Assembly (NCBI RefSeq): GCF_001870735.1 | Contig: NZ_MORL01000005.1 | Span: 17,736 to 81,735 of the forward strand | Reading direction: 5' to 3' | Origin: Arsenicibacter rosenii | GTDB lineage: Bacteria; Bacteroidota; Bacteroidia; Cytophagales; Spirosomataceae | DNA: 64,000 nucleotides | Shown here: positions 32,634-41,963 of the stretch, one piece after another | Layout: every line of letters starts with the position of its first letter | Position numbering within the stretch: position 1 is the first letter of the stretch | Program-made: the position numbers and the translations under genes | Notes under the pieces: model-generated | What the model saw: the letters and a program-made list of their open reading frames with translations, nothing else | Databases searched by the model: none | Told to the model about the DNA's origin: nothing

Positions 32634-34025
32634 ATGACACGACTTGTATTCATCCTGCTTTGCACCCTGCTGACGCTCCCGGCTATGGCCCAGAATTGTC
32701 TTAAACTGTCAGGAATCATTCAGGATCTTACAACCCGCCAGCCTGTTTCGGCCAGCCTCTACGTGCTGGTGCCGGGCGGCAGTATACACGCCGGTAAAAG
32801 CGACGAAAACGGCCGGTTCACCGTCGATGTGAATTGTAATGCCACGGCGCTGATCATCGAACACCCGAATTACCGCAGCCAGCGTTTGCTGGTAAAACCT
32901 ACCCTGACCATGCCCGCCAGCGAAGCGGTTGCCATTACGGTGCCGATGATTCCGAATAGTTTTCAGCAGGTTAGCGTACGGCCACTGACGTCGGCGGAGT
33001 TTAAACTGCTGTCGCCCAAGGTGAATCCGAAGTCGAAGCAGCGGAGTTTATTTTTTATGTCGGATGTGTATACCACAGCGCCGGTCCGGGCACGGACCTG
33101 TTTTCATTACATGACTGCCGACTGGACCAACTGTCTTGATCCGGATGTAGAAGGCCGCTTTGAACTGGCTTTTGCCGAAAAGGATGAACTAACGGTGGAG
33201 GTGAAGTCGCCGGGCTTTGATTTTTACCAGGGAATGCTGACAATCGACGCGGCGAATGGCCGGCTCCGGCACGACTACCGCCTGTTCCGTGATCTGGTCA
33301 GCTTTTCGGTACGGGTGCAGAATGCCAACGGTACGCCGGTTACTGAAACCTTCCGGTGCGAAATCCGGCCGGTGGCGGCCGGTGCGCCGCCGGTTACCCT
33401 TAATGCGGGCCGCACCTGGCAGAGCAGCTACCTGTTTTTTCCGCAAGCCTACCGGCTAGCGCTGGTTGATGCCCGAAAGCAAATTCGCCATCAGCAGGAC
33501 GTGGTTCTGCGCGAAGGATTCAATATGCTGGAAATCAAACTGCCGCCGGTTGCCGAAACGCCGAAGCCAACGCCCCCGGCCCCTACCGTAACCGCAACGG
33601 TAAAACCAGCCTCTCCTGCAACGCCTCCGGTCAGCGACGAGCCGGCCGTTACGTTTGAGATTCCGGGCGTAGCCGCCCTGAACCTGCCCGATTCGATTCC
33701 GCCGATTTATTTCCGCCAAAGCAGTTATGAGCTCATGCCGGAATCAGCCCAGGTGTTGCGGGCCGTAGCGGCCTATCTGAAAAAGAATCCGAAGTATCAG
33801 GTAAAAGTCATGGGGCATACCGACAATGTGGGAGATCCGGCCAAAAACCAGACCCTGTCGCAGTACCGGGCCATGGTGACGGCCACCTTTCTGCGCCGCC
33901 TCGATGTAACGGACGAGCGCCTGACCACAACCGGTTTCGGCAGCCGTTACCCGATGGCCCCGAATGACACGGAAGAAAATAAAGCCAAAAACCGGCGGGT
34001 AACGCTGAAGCTGACGGGCAAGTGA
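32634..34025 (+). CDS. OmpA-family outer-membrane/peptidoglycan-binding protein
   Basis: 463 residues: signal peptide (cleaved near AMAQ, residue 20), a carboxypeptidase-regulatory-like beta sandwich (about 25-110), a middle region of unknown fold, a Pro/Thr/Ala-rich linker (about 303-340), and a C-terminal OmpA domain (about 360-463). The latter has IYFRQSSYELMPES and VMGHTDNVGDPAKNQTLSQYR, with the Asp and Arg that hold meso-diaminopimelate, and the NRRVTLKL end. It probably ties the outer membrane to the cell wall. The TGA stop lies within a duplicated 20-bp repeat. Confidence 0.85.
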   Translation: MTRLVFILLCTLLTLPAMAQNCLKLSGIIQDLTTRQPVSASLYVLVPGGSIHAGKSDENGRFTVDVNCNATALIIEHPNYRSQRLLVKPTLTMPASEAVAITVPMIPNSFQQVSVRPLTSAEFKLLSPKVNPKSKQRSLFFMSDVYTTAPVRARTCFHYMTADWTNCLDPDVEGRFELAFAEKDELTVEVKSPGFDFYQGMLTIDAANGRLRHDYRLFRDLVSFSVRVQNANGTPVTETFRCEIRPVAAGAPPVTLNAGRTWQSSYLFFPQAYRLALVDARKQIRHQQDVVLREGFNMLEIKLPPVAETPKPTPPAPTVTATVKPASPATPPVSDEPAVTFEIPGVAALNLPDSIPPIYFRQSSYELMPESAQVLRAVAAYLKKNPKYQVKVMGHTDNVGDPAKNQTLSQYRAMVTATFLRRLDVTDERLTTTGFGSRYPMAPNDTEENKAKNRRVTLKLTGK

Positions 34026-34145
34026 TTTTAGAGAACCACAGCTGATTTTAGAGAACCACAGCGATCACAGAGAGTAAGCACAGAGCTACACGACGTATAA
34101 ATTAGTGTGTAACTCTGTGCCAAACTCCGCGTAACTCTGTGGTTT
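34023..34145. repeat. Tandem 20-mer and accacag-type inverted repeat
   Basis: tgattttagagaaccacagc occurs twice head-to-tail (34023-34042 and 34043-34062); the first copy contains the OmpA gene stop codon. The segment from about 34052 to 34092 (gaaccacagcgatcacagag...) then pairs imperfectly over about 40 bases with about 34103-34144 (...taactctgtggttt). The hairpin lies between convergent genes and could terminate both. Confidence 0.6.
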
Positions 34146-34596
34146 AATTCTTTTTCGCTTCCTGCTTCCGCATCGGCATACTGTCGATAATCTTAAAAAG
34201 CTCATCGGGAGCGGCAGGCGCGGAAAACCGGTGCTTTACGGTACCGTCTTTGCCAATGAGCCAGCCCACGAAATCATCTGCGGGGTTTAGTTTAAAATCG
34301 CCCCCCATCAGGAACTGCCGGTCGGGCTCCATGACCAGGGAGTTAATCAGGACAATAACATCCAGATCCCGTTCGGCCACCTGCTGGTCGGCCTGCCGGA
34401 GCGATTCCTGCTGTTCGATAAGGTAGTGTTGTGCATCTTCGCGGCCGTACAGCAACAGCACACGGCGATGATCTTTTTTGTCGGCCAGAATCGCCTTCAG
34501 CGATTTAGTCTGGTTTGCAATGCTTTCCATAACGATGAGAGTAAGAATACTAAAATGTATCACTAACAACCATCGCAGACGGCTTTGTGTTTTCAT
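34144..34596 (-). CDS. DUF4174-like small protein with N-terminal membrane segment
   Basis: 150 residues from the start used here (MKTQSRLRWLLVIHFSILTL), which gives one hydrophobic signal or anchor segment; an ATG seven codons upstream at 34617 is also possible. The rest is a thioredoxin-like DUF4174 layout: RRVLLLYGREDAQHYLIEQQ, then RDLDVIVLINS, and the GWLIGKDGTVKHRFSAP strand pair, without a CxxC. It probably sits in the periplasm or at the membrane; no catalytic role can be given. It lies 45 bp after the GroES-like gene. Confidence 0.6.
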   Translation of the reverse strand: MKTQSRLRWLLVIHFSILTLIVMESIANQTKSLKAILADKKDHRRVLLLYGREDAQHYLIEQQESLRQADQQVAERDLDVIVLINSLVMEPDRQFLMGGDFKLNPADDFVGWLIGKDGTVKHRFSAPAAPDELFKIIDSMPMRKQEAKKN

Positions 34597-34641
34597 GATG
34601 TTAAGCCGTGCTGCCATCCACGACCATACACAGCACGTTTT

Positions 34642-35019
34642 TTAGTAGAGATCTTCCGAACGCTCCAGCATCAGAATCGACGCCTGGGGGATGATAATGT
34701 ACTTCTGTCCGTCGTATTCCAGGTCAATGGCGTTCCGTTGCAGATAAATGGCCAGATCGCCTTCCTGCGCCTGCAAAGGCATATATTTCACTTTTTCTTC
34801 CGTTTCTTTCCAGGGCTCATCGTCAACCGGCGCCGGAATCGGATAGCCGGGACCTACCTTAATCACATAGCCCGACTGGACCTGTTCTTTTTCGTGCACG
34901 GTCGGCGGCAGGTAGAGTCCGCTGGCCGTCCGGTCGCCCGGATCTTTCGGTTTAATCAGAACGCGGTCGCCTACGATAATGAGGCGTTTCAGTTTATTAT
35001 CGGCCGTAATCTCAATCAT
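34642..35019 (-). CDS. GroES-like co-chaperonin family protein, elongated
   Basis: A 125-residue protein of the GroES fold. LIIVGDRVLIKPKDPGDRTASGLYLPPTVHEKEQVQSG covers the first strands and the mobile loop, GYVIKVGPG follows, and EGDLAIYLQRNAIDLEYDGQKYIII resembles the C-terminal barrel. It carries about 25 extra residues (YPIPAPVDDEPWKETEEKVK) where the short roof loop of GroES lies, and no groEL gene is adjacent. It may be a specialised second co-chaperonin. The call as GroES fold is firm; partnership with GroEL is inference. Confidence 0.75.
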   Translation of the reverse strand: MIEITADNKLKRLIIVGDRVLIKPKDPGDRTASGLYLPPTVHEKEQVQSGYVIKVGPGYPIPAPVDDEPWKETEEKVKYMPLQAQEGDLAIYLQRNAIDLEYDGQKYIIIPQASILMLERSEDLY

Positions 35020-35130
35020 AATGGCTTATCAACGTAGTTTATGACAATATCTCACTGTGTTTCAGCGGTGGAGGCACCGGCAAAAATCAGGCAATTTTTT
35101 ACAGATTGCCAAATTGTCAGCCTTTACCGC

Positions 35131-35340
35131 TCAGGGTACCGGATCATACCCGTGCCCGCCCCACGGATGACAGCGGCTAATCCGTTTCATTCCCAGCCAG
35201 CCCCCCTTGAGCGGCCCGTGTTTCTGCACGGCTTCGATCATGTATTGGGAACAGGTAGGCGTATACCGGCAGGCATTCGGGAAGAAGGGAGACACGGCTG
35301 CCTGATAAAATCGTACAAACCAAATAACTATCTGTTTCAT
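35131..35340 (-). CDS. yidD: Membrane protein insertion efficiency factor YidD
   Basis: A 69-residue protein with the family-defining layout: [24 protein letters not shown], then [33 protein letters not shown]. The conserved cysteines ([10 protein letters not shown]) and the HPWGGxGxDPVP end are intact. It is thought to assist YidC-dependent insertion of inner-membrane proteins. Length is typical. It is divergently transcribed from lgt, 79 bp away. Confidence 0.95.
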   Translation of the reverse strand: MKQIVIWFVRFYQAAVSPFFPNACRYTPTCSQYMIEAVQKHGPLKGGWLGMKRISRCHPWGGHGYDPVP

Positions 35341-35366
35341 CTTTTCTCACTTAAACCGACTTACCT

Positions 35367-35374
35367 TATCTTTG
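35367..35374 (+). promoter_or_regulatory. Bacteroidota -7 box before lgt
   Basis: tatctttg matches TAnnTTTG, 45 bases before the lgt ATG at 35420. No clear -33 TTG is seen. Confidence 0.5.
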
Positions 35375-35419
35375 CCCGGTTTAGTTCATTAACACCAAGG
35401 GTTCTGAAAACAATCCAAT

Positions 35420-36238
35420 ATGCTGCAATACATTATCTGGGATATTAATCCCGAAATCTTTCACATTGGCTCATTCTCCATTCGCTGGTACGGTTTGTTA
35501 TTCGCACTTGGCTTCCTGATCGGGATGCAGATTATGACCCATATTTTCAAAAAGGAAGGCAAACCGGTGGAAGATACCGACACCCTGTTGCTGTATATGG
35601 TGATTTCCACGGTCTTAGGTGCCCGGTTAGGTCATTTCCTGTTTTACGAACCTGAATTGTTGATTAAAAACCCGCTGCAGGTTATTCTGCCTCCTTTTGC
35701 CGGCCTGGCCAGTCACGGAGCCGGGATCGGTATTTTGCTGGCCCTGTGGTTTTATTCACGCCGGAAACGCAGCATAGAGACAGGGCAGACATTTTTGTGG
35801 GTAACCGACCGCATTGCGATTGTCGTGGCGCTGGCCGGTGCCTTTATCCGGCTGGGTAACCTGATGAACTCCGAGATCGTTGGCCGGCCAACGGACCTGC
35901 CCTGGGGGTTTGTGTTTATCAACAACGACGAGTTTGCCAAAATACCCCGGCACCCTGCTCAGTTGTATGAGTCGCTGTCCTGCTTTGTGTTATTTTTTAT
36001 TCTGCTTGCCGTCTGGAACCGTAAGAAGGCAGCAACGCCGCACGGAAGCCTGCTGGGCATTTTCCTGATTGTTGTCTTTACCCTTCGCTTCCTGTATGAG
36101 TACCTGAAAGAAAATCAGGTCTCGTTTGAAAGCACGCTGTTCCTGAACATGGGGCAGATTCTGAGCATACCGGCTGTGTTACTAGGTATTTTCTTCCTGG
36201 TTCGCTCTGCGTCTAACCACCCGCCGGCAAGGAACTAA
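35420..36238 (+). CDS. lgt: Prolipoprotein diacylglyceryl transferase
   Basis: A 272-residue inner-membrane enzyme with seven hydrophobic helices that moves diacylglycerol from phosphatidylglycerol to the lipobox Cys of prolipoproteins. Signatures: IRWYGLLFALGFLIG, LGARLGHFLFY, SHGAGIGILLALW, the Lgt motif IRLGNLMNSEIVG with the essential Arg, and HPAQLYES. It follows a TAnnTTTG box and ends at a strong bidirectional hairpin. Several lipoproteins in this window (Wza-type, haloperoxidase-like) are potential substrates. Confidence 0.95.
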   Translation: MLQYIIWDINPEIFHIGSFSIRWYGLLFALGFLIGMQIMTHIFKKEGKPVEDTDTLLLYMVISTVLGARLGHFLFYEPELLIKNPLQVILPPFAGLASHGAGIGILLALWFYSRRKRSIETGQTFLWVTDRIAIVVALAGAFIRLGNLMNSEIVGRPTDLPWGFVFINNDEFAKIPRHPAQLYESLSCFVLFFILLAVWNRKKAATPHGSLLGIFLIVVFTLRFLYEYLKENQVSFESTLFLNMGQILSIPAVLLGIFFLVRSASNHPPARN

Positions 36239-36251
36239 CAACGCAATAAAA

Positions 36252-36314
36252 AGTGGTGGCATGACCGGCAGACAAACCTGTTAAACAGGACCATCTGCCG
36301 GTCATACCACCACT
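36252..36314. terminator. Bidirectional hairpin between lgt and haloperoxidase gene
   Basis: agtggtggcatgaccggcaga (36252-36272) pairs with 36294-36314 with one mismatch, and a smaller cctgttaaacagg hairpin lies in the loop. It separates two convergent genes. Confidence 0.75.
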
Positions 36315-36360
36315 GCTATCTGCTATCCGGCATCAACCAGATCCAGCATCTGCTTTCCTC

Positions 36361-37755
36361 TTACTTTGTCCAGTTCAGCGTATTGATATTCCGCCCCAGC
36401 GTCCGGCCTTCGCGCAGGCCGGTTTCATTGTCTTGCCGGGTATGAATCCCGCCCAGGAACCGTGAAAAAGCCGACTCCTCTGCTGACTCCCAGAATGACT
36501 TAAATGACCGGGCTTTAAAATCTGTATTCCGTTTGGTATCCCGGACACGGCTTACGTGCGAATCATCAGTAAAGGCAAAATCGTCGCCAAATAAGCCGGT
36601 CAATACGGTAGCGGCCGCTGCCGACTGCGTCGCGTGCCCTGATGTATACCCCGGGAACGGCGGTGCCGGCCAGAACGGTACCCATGACGGATCGATTGCA
36701 CGGCGCACAAACGTGTATGGCCGCTCATTCATGAAGGCATATTTACACTTCCAGCAGTGCACAAAAGCATCGGCTACGGCCATACCCACGCGGGCAAATG
36801 CTTCCACCGAACGACTCAGATTAGCGTTGCTGGTTTTAACCGCAATACGCGCCAGGTTATAAGAGTGGCCGGGCGGGGTAAAGGTTTCGCTCGGATCATC
36901 GGCCCACCAGATTGAGATTTCTTTTTCGGTCTGCGTCAGCGTCATGTTTTTGGTGTATACCTCCAGATATTGCGCATAATACTGCGACGTCGGGCTGGTT
37001 GAAATAGGCAGTGGTTCCGGAACCGGCATTGTACTGGAAGCACCAACAAACAGCCGGTTGCGGCCCCAATAGGGCTGCATCGGAATTTTCTGCCCGTTTT
37101 CGGTAGGGCGCCAGAAGCCATTGCCAACCGGCAAACTGTAATCGGCGGGGAAGTTACGGGTATAGCCCTCGTGGCCGCCGTCGGTTTTCGACCAGGCAAA
37201 GATGGCATCCGCTACACGTTTACCAAAGTCCGTCGACCGGTCATTTTCCTCCTGTGAAGCCGATTTAAACCGGGCAAACAACGCTGATTCCAGCGAATCG
37301 ACGGCTGTTTTAGCCGCTGCCGATGCGTTGGCATGCAGACTGCGCAGAATAGCGGCCTCGGCCGCGTTGACGCTGAGGTTCCAGTTATAGCTTTTGCCGG
37401 CCTCGATCTGCGGCAAGGTACTTAAGCCTTGCAGCTGACCAGCCAGCGAACGGCGGTCGGAGATGCCGGGCACGGCTGCCTCATACATGGTAATACCGGC
37501 AAAGCCCAGCGCCCGTGACGCAACCGGCGGCGAAAAACCCGCACTCTGCCGCACCAGACGAAGCTGCATGGCCGACCATTTCAGCGCAACCTCATTCGTT
37601 AATTTATCAGCAGACTGGCCGCCGGGATTCACAGCCTCACTTTCCGGATTTTGCCGGCAAGACTGTAATAAACTCAACAAAAGTAACAGCAACGCAATGC
37701 CCGTAGCCGAAGCCTGACGGCGCGCTTTACTGTGCACACGTAATTGTTGTTCCAT
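36361..37755 (-). CDS. Vanadium-dependent haloperoxidase/PAP2-type lipoprotein
   Basis: 464 residues. A lipobox (LLQSC, Cys about 33) after a hydrophobic stretch predicts a lipoprotein. The acid-phosphatase/haloperoxidase signature is complete: FMNERPYTFVRR (Lys/Arg side), FPGYTSGHATQSAAA with the P-SGH motif, and GGIHTRQDNETG, the R-x-x-x-G-I-H-x-x-x-D motif whose His binds vanadate or is the phosphatase nucleophile. Halogenating activity versus phosphatase cannot be told apart from sequence. It is monocistronic by appearance, convergent with lgt and divergent from dnaG. Confidence 0.8.
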   Translation of the reverse strand: MEQQLRVHSKARRQASATGIALLLLLLSLLQSCRQNPESEAVNPGGQSADKLTNEVALKWSAMQLRLVRQSAGFSPPVASRALGFAGITMYEAAVPGISDRRSLAGQLQGLSTLPQIEAGKSYNWNLSVNAAEAAILRSLHANASAAAKTAVDSLESALFARFKSASQEENDRSTDFGKRVADAIFAWSKTDGGHEGYTRNFPADYSLPVGNGFWRPTENGQKIPMQPYWGRNRLFVGASSTMPVPEPLPISTSPTSQYYAQYLEVYTKNMTLTQTEKEISIWWADDPSETFTPPGHSYNLARIAVKTSNANLSRSVEAFARVGMAVADAFVHCWKCKYAFMNERPYTFVRRAIDPSWVPFWPAPPFPGYTSGHATQSAAAATVLTGLFGDDFAFTDDSHVSRVRDTKRNTDFKARSFKSFWESAEESAFSRFLGGIHTRQDNETGLREGRTLGRNINTLNWTK

Positions 37756-38068
37756 AAGATACGTTGGTAATAAGAGGATTCGTACATAAACGGTACTATG
37801 ATTTCATTAAAGCAAATATGTTGCCAAACCAGGCAAACGAGAGACTTTTTCCAACACGTTAATTTCATTCGGACGAACTAACACCAATCAGGTATCGGTC
37901 TGTACCCGGGAATGTGTACCTTTGATTACGGGTTCAGGCCGGTTAAACGTAACGCTCAAAAGTTACTGAGCAACCTTTCTGAATACGATCCATACACCGT
38001 AATTCGTACATCATCACTCGTAAATCATTTGTTTCTGATCGGCTAAGAGATTGCTTTTTTACTAATTC
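37756..38068. promoter_or_regulatory. Divergent intergenic region before dnaG
   Basis: 313 bases without a gene. The only clear signal is tacctttg (37917-37924), a TAnnTTTG box for dnaG 145 bases downstream. No matching box was found for the minus-strand haloperoxidase gene. Confidence 0.45.
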
Positions 38069-40177
38069 ATGCGCATTCCAGAAGATACCGTTGAGCGAAT
38101 CCGCCAGGCGGCAGACATTGTTGAGGTGGTAAGCGACTTTGTTTCGCTTAAAAAGAGGGGGAGTAATTACATTGCCTGCTGTCCGTTTCATAACGAAAAA
38201 ACGCCCTCTTTCAACGTAAACCCGACCCGCCAGATTTACAAATGCTTTGGCTGCGGCAAGGCAGGTGATCCGGTGCGGTTTGTGATGGACGTCGAAAACA
38301 TCGGCTATGGCGAAGCGTTGCGGTATCTGGCCCAAAAGTACAGCATCGAGATTGAAGAGCAGGAACAGACCCCTGAAGAAATCATACGGCAGAACGAGCG
38401 CGAAAGCCTCTTCATTGTCCTGAATTTCGCCAAAACCTTTTTCCAGAATACCCTTCTTAAATCAGACGAAGGCCAGAGTATCGGGCTGAGTTATTTCCGT
38501 GAACGGGGCTTTACCAATCCGACCATCGAAGCCTTTGAGCTGGGCTATAGCGTTGACCAATGGGATGCGCTGATGCAGGAAGCCGAAAAACGGGGATACA
38601 ACCGTGCGCTGCTCGAAAAAGCCGGCCTGATTCTCACCCGTGAAGGCAATGCTCCCGGTCAGGTAAAGCAGTATGACCGCTTCCGGGGCCGGGTTATGTT
38701 CCCGATCCATAATGTATCGGGACGCGTCATCGCTTTCGGCGCGCGGATTCTGAAAACCGATAAAAACCAGCCGAAATACCTTAACTCCCCGGAGACCGAA
38801 GTTTACCACAAAAGCCAGGTCCTATACGGCATTTCACAGGCCAAACAAACCATACGGCAGGAAGATAACTGTTTTCTGACGGAGGGCTACACGGATGTTA
38901 TTTCATTGTATCAGGCTGGTATCAAAAACGTTGTAGCTTCGTCGGGCACCTCGCTGACCATGGAGCAGATCCGGTTAATCAGCCGGTTTACGCAGAATGT
39001 AACCATGCTGTATGACGGGGATGCAGCCGGTATTAAGGCGGCACTCCGGGGCGTTGACATGGTACTGGAAGAAGGCCTGAATGTCAGCATTGTCACGTTT
39101 CCCGACAACGAAGACCCCGACAGCTACGTGCGCCGGGTGGGGGGCGAAGCGTTCAAAACATACATCAAAAACAACGCGCTCGACTTTATCCGGTTCAAGG
39201 CCGAGACACTCCTGCGTGATGCCGGCGAAAACCCGTTCCGGAAGGCGGAGGTTATCGCGGAGGTTGTCGAAAGCATTATCAAAATCCCGGACCCGCTCAA
39301 ACGGCAGATTTTTTTCCGGAATACGGCGCAGCAGCTGAACGTTGACGAGCAGACGCTCATTTCGGAAGGGAACCGGCTCATCCGGAAACAGCACGAAAAG
39401 AAAGCGCAGGACGCCGACCGGCAAGAGGCAACAAACCGCCGGCAGGAGCGTAATCGCAGTAACAACGCCCCCGGACCAGGTTTCCCGCCGCCGATGGAAC
39501 CATCGGAGGAGGAATGGAATGCGCTCTTTGCGGGGGCTGGTATCAGCGGCCCGGCACCAGCGGATATGCCCCCACCGGCTCCGGATAACCGCTCGGGTAC
39601 TCCCGCAACCCCGAAACTACAGCCGGCCAAACCCGTCAACCGCACACCGCTCTCCTATCAGGAAGAAGAATGTATCCGGTTACTGATCAACTACGGGCAC
39701 CGGGAGCTGGAACCCGGCATTTCGCTGTGTCAGTATATGCTCAGCGAGCTCGACGAGATTGATTTTCAGACGCCGCCCTATAACCTGATGCTGGCCATTT
39801 TCCGTGAGGCTTTCGTTCGGGGTGAGATCCTGACAGCCGACGATTTTCTGAACCGGCCACCGGAAGCAGGCGATTATAACCTGCAGCACGAAACCATCCA
39901 TATGACCACGCCCAGGCACGAAATCAGCGACGGCTGGCAAAAGCACGAAATCCACGTGCCGACGGAGGATGAGCTGAAGATTCTGTCGGATCTGGCCTAC
40001 ACCAACATTCTGCGCATCAAAAAAATGATGGCCGAAGAACGGATGTACGCCATTAAACGCCGCCTGTCCGACACCAGCAGTCCCGAAGAACAGGACCACC
40101 TGCTGGTCGAGTACATGCATTACAAACGCGTCGACGTAGAAATTGCGAAGTTGCTTGGCACGGTCATTTCCGGGTAA
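38069..40177 (+). CDS. dnaG: DNA primase
   Basis: 702 residues. An N-terminal CHC2 zinc finger (CPFHNEKTPSFNV ... CFGCGKAGD, residues about 39-66) precedes the RNA-polymerase core with the TOPRIM acids (LTEGYTDVISL near 270 and MLYDGDAAGIKA near 311). After a Pro-rich linker (about 470-530) comes the C-terminal DnaB-helicase-binding region (about 540-702). It makes RNA primers at the replication fork. Bacteroidota primases are of this size. A 16-bp hairpin follows the stop. Confidence 0.97.
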   Translation: MRIPEDTVERIRQAADIVEVVSDFVSLKKRGSNYIACCPFHNEKTPSFNVNPTRQIYKCFGCGKAGDPVRFVMDVENIGYGEALRYLAQKYSIEIEEQEQTPEEIIRQNERESLFIVLNFAKTFFQNTLLKSDEGQSIGLSYFRERGFTNPTIEAFELGYSVDQWDALMQEAEKRGYNRALLEKAGLILTREGNAPGQVKQYDRFRGRVMFPIHNVSGRVIAFGARILKTDKNQPKYLNSPETEVYHKSQVLYGISQAKQTIRQEDNCFLTEGYTDVISLYQAGIKNVVASSGTSLTMEQIRLISRFTQNVTMLYDGDAAGIKAALRGVDMVLEEGLNVSIVTFPDNEDPDSYVRRVGGEAFKTYIKNNALDFIRFKAETLLRDAGENPFRKAEVIAEVVESIIKIPDPLKRQIFFRNTAQQLNVDEQTLISEGNRLIRKQHEKKAQDADRQEATNRRQERNRSNNAPGPGFPPPMEPSEEEWNALFAGAGISGPAPADMPPPAPDNRSGTPATPKLQPAKPVNRTPLSYQEEECIRLLINYGHRELEPGISLCQYMLSELDEIDFQTPPYNLMLAIFREAFVRGEILTADDFLNRPPEAGDYNLQHETIHMTTPRHEISDGWQKHEIHVPTEDELKILSDLAYTNILRIKKMMAEERMYAIKRRLSDTSSPEEQDHLLVEYMHYKRVDVEIAKLLGTVISG

Positions 40178-40201
40178 ATGACCGGCATAGTGTATAGAAC
40201 A

Positions 40202-40237
40202 AAGCGGCCGCCGGGACGAATGTCCCGGCGGCCGCTT
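40202..40237. terminator. Bidirectional terminator dnaG/rng
   Basis: aagcggccgccgggac (40202-40217) and its exact complement (40222-40237) with a gaat loop, followed by ctattttctt. It separates the convergent dnaG and rng genes. Confidence 0.85.
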
Positions 40238-40255
40238 CTATTTTCTTCGGAGAGA

Positions 40256-41824
40256 CTAGATAACCTGAGCACTAAGTTCGATTTCCTCGCCTGTTTTGTG
40301 CAGGAACCGGAAATCCATCAGACCCAGCGAACTATCCTGAATCAGTTTAACCCAGGTTTTGTACTTCCAGTACCATTGCCATTGCCGCGAACGAATCCAG
40401 CCCTTGGTAAAGTAAGCATGCAGGAACGGATGTAAAATCACGGTTATCCCACGCTCATTTTGTCGGGTCAGGATATAATCGAGATTATTCTCGATTACGT
40501 CGGTAACAAGCACACTGGCCTGAATAGTGCCGGTTCCGCCGCAGGTCGGACAAACCTCACGGGTTGCGACGTTCATTTCGGGGCGAACGCGCTGGCGCGT
40601 TATCTGCATAAGCCCGAATTTAGTCAGCGGCAGGATGGTGAACTTTGAGCGGTCGAATTTCATTTCATCCCGCATCAGGTCATAAATCAATTTCTTGTTT
40701 TCGGCCCGCTTCATGTCGATGAAGTCCACCACAATAATGCCTCCCATATCGCGCAGGCGCAGCTGTCGGGCAATTTCTTTGGCGGCTTCGCGGTTCACGC
40801 TGATGGCCGTGGCCTCCTGGTCTTCCTCGGAGTTCGATTTGTTGCCACTGTTCACGTCGATGACGTGCAGGGCTTCTGTATGTTCGATGATCAGATAACC
40901 GCCTCCGGGTAAGCTCACCGACCGGCCGAAGAGGGATTTGATCTGTTTTTCGAGCCCGAGGGCTTCGAAGACTTTACTCTTGCCGGAATAGAGTTTTACG
41001 ATTTTCTCTTTTTCCGGCGCAATCGTGTGAATGTAGTGCTTTATTTCGTCAAAGGCCTCCCGCGTGTCGACGGTGATACTGTCAAACGACTCGTTCAGCA
41101 TATCGCGCAGGATTGACGAAGCGCGGTTCATTTCACCCAGTACCCGGTCGCGGGGTTTAGCCTCGCGGAGGGCTTGCATAGCCGTTTCCCACTTATCAAG
41201 TGAGTTCTGGAGGTCACGGTCCAGCTCTTCCACTTCCCGTCCCTGTGCCACTGTCCGTACGATGACCCCAAAGTTCTGAGGTTTCAGCGACGACATCAGT
41301 CTGAGCAAGCGGGTTCGTTCAGCGCGGTCAGTAATCTTTTTTGAGATATTGACCGAGTTAGCAAATGGCACGAGTACCAGATAACGCCCGGCAATCGATA
41401 TATCACAGGAAAGGCGCGGGCCTTTCGTGGATATGGGTTCCTTAACTACTTGCACCAGGATCGGCGCTCCCTTTGCCAGCACCTTATCGATTTTGCCGAT
41501 TTTTTCGATTTCCGGCTCTAATTTGAAATTGTTGAGCCGGCCGGTATTGGCGCGCTTGGCGATAATATCCTTAGTAAACTTATTAAGCGAATTGATATTC
41601 GGCCCTAAGTCCTGATAATGGAGAAACCCGTCTTTTTCGTGGCCTACGTCGACAAACGCGGCGTTCAGGCCCGACGACAGTTTCTTAATTGTTCCTAAGT
41701 ACAGATCACCAACCGTAAAGCTGCTGTCCAACTCTTCGACGTGATACTCCTGCAGGCGTTTGTCCTGCAAAAGAGCAATCCGGTCGCCTTTCTGAGTTGA
41801 ACTAATAACTAATTCATTGCTCAC
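40256..41824 (-). CDS. rng: Ribonuclease E/G
   Basis: A 522-residue endoribonuclease G type enzyme for rRNA maturation and mRNA decay. It has an S1 RNA-binding segment (VGDLYLGTIKKLSSGLNAAFVDVG, about 38-62), the 5'-sensor region (GPRLSCDISIAGRYLVLVP), the DNase-I-like core with catalytic Asp in HVIDVNSGN and VVDFIDMKRAEN, and the zinc-link CPTCGGTG near residue 440. It lacks the long C-terminal scaffold of E. coli RNase E. In Bacteroidota it commonly lies near an HU gene and the mutY-ssb-gldE group, as here. Confidence 0.95.
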   Translation of the reverse strand: MSNELVISSTQKGDRIALLQDKRLQEYHVEELDSSFTVGDLYLGTIKKLSSGLNAAFVDVGHEKDGFLHYQDLGPNINSLNKFTKDIIAKRANTGRLNNFKLEPEIEKIGKIDKVLAKGAPILVQVVKEPISTKGPRLSCDISIAGRYLVLVPFANSVNISKKITDRAERTRLLRLMSSLKPQNFGVIVRTVAQGREVEELDRDLQNSLDKWETAMQALREAKPRDRVLGEMNRASSILRDMLNESFDSITVDTREAFDEIKHYIHTIAPEKEKIVKLYSGKSKVFEALGLEKQIKSLFGRSVSLPGGGYLIIEHTEALHVIDVNSGNKSNSEEDQEATAISVNREAAKEIARQLRLRDMGGIIVVDFIDMKRAENKKLIYDLMRDEMKFDRSKFTILPLTKFGLMQITRQRVRPEMNVATREVCPTCGGTGTIQASVLVTDVIENNLDYILTRQNERGITVILHPFLHAYFTKGWIRSRQWQWYWKYKTWVKLIQDSSLGLMDFRFLHKTGEEIELSAQVI

Positions 41825-41867
41825 AAGTTGAAGACGCGATTAAGGATGGCATGTCTTAATAAAAAAG

Positions 41868-41898
41868 AAGAAGCCGCGCGTTGAATACGGGGCTTCTT
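41868..41898 (-). terminator. Terminator of the small ribosomal-type gene
   Basis: On the minus strand, aagaagcc/ggcttctt arms (41868-41875 and 41891-41898) are followed by a T-rich run (cttcttttttatt). It lies 65 bases after the stop of the 29-codon gene and before rng. Confidence 0.6.
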
Positions 41899-41963
41899 AT
41901 ATGCGTAGCAGCTTGCCGTTGCAGTGAGCCGTCTCAACCTGCTCCTGTCACTGCTACTGCTCA

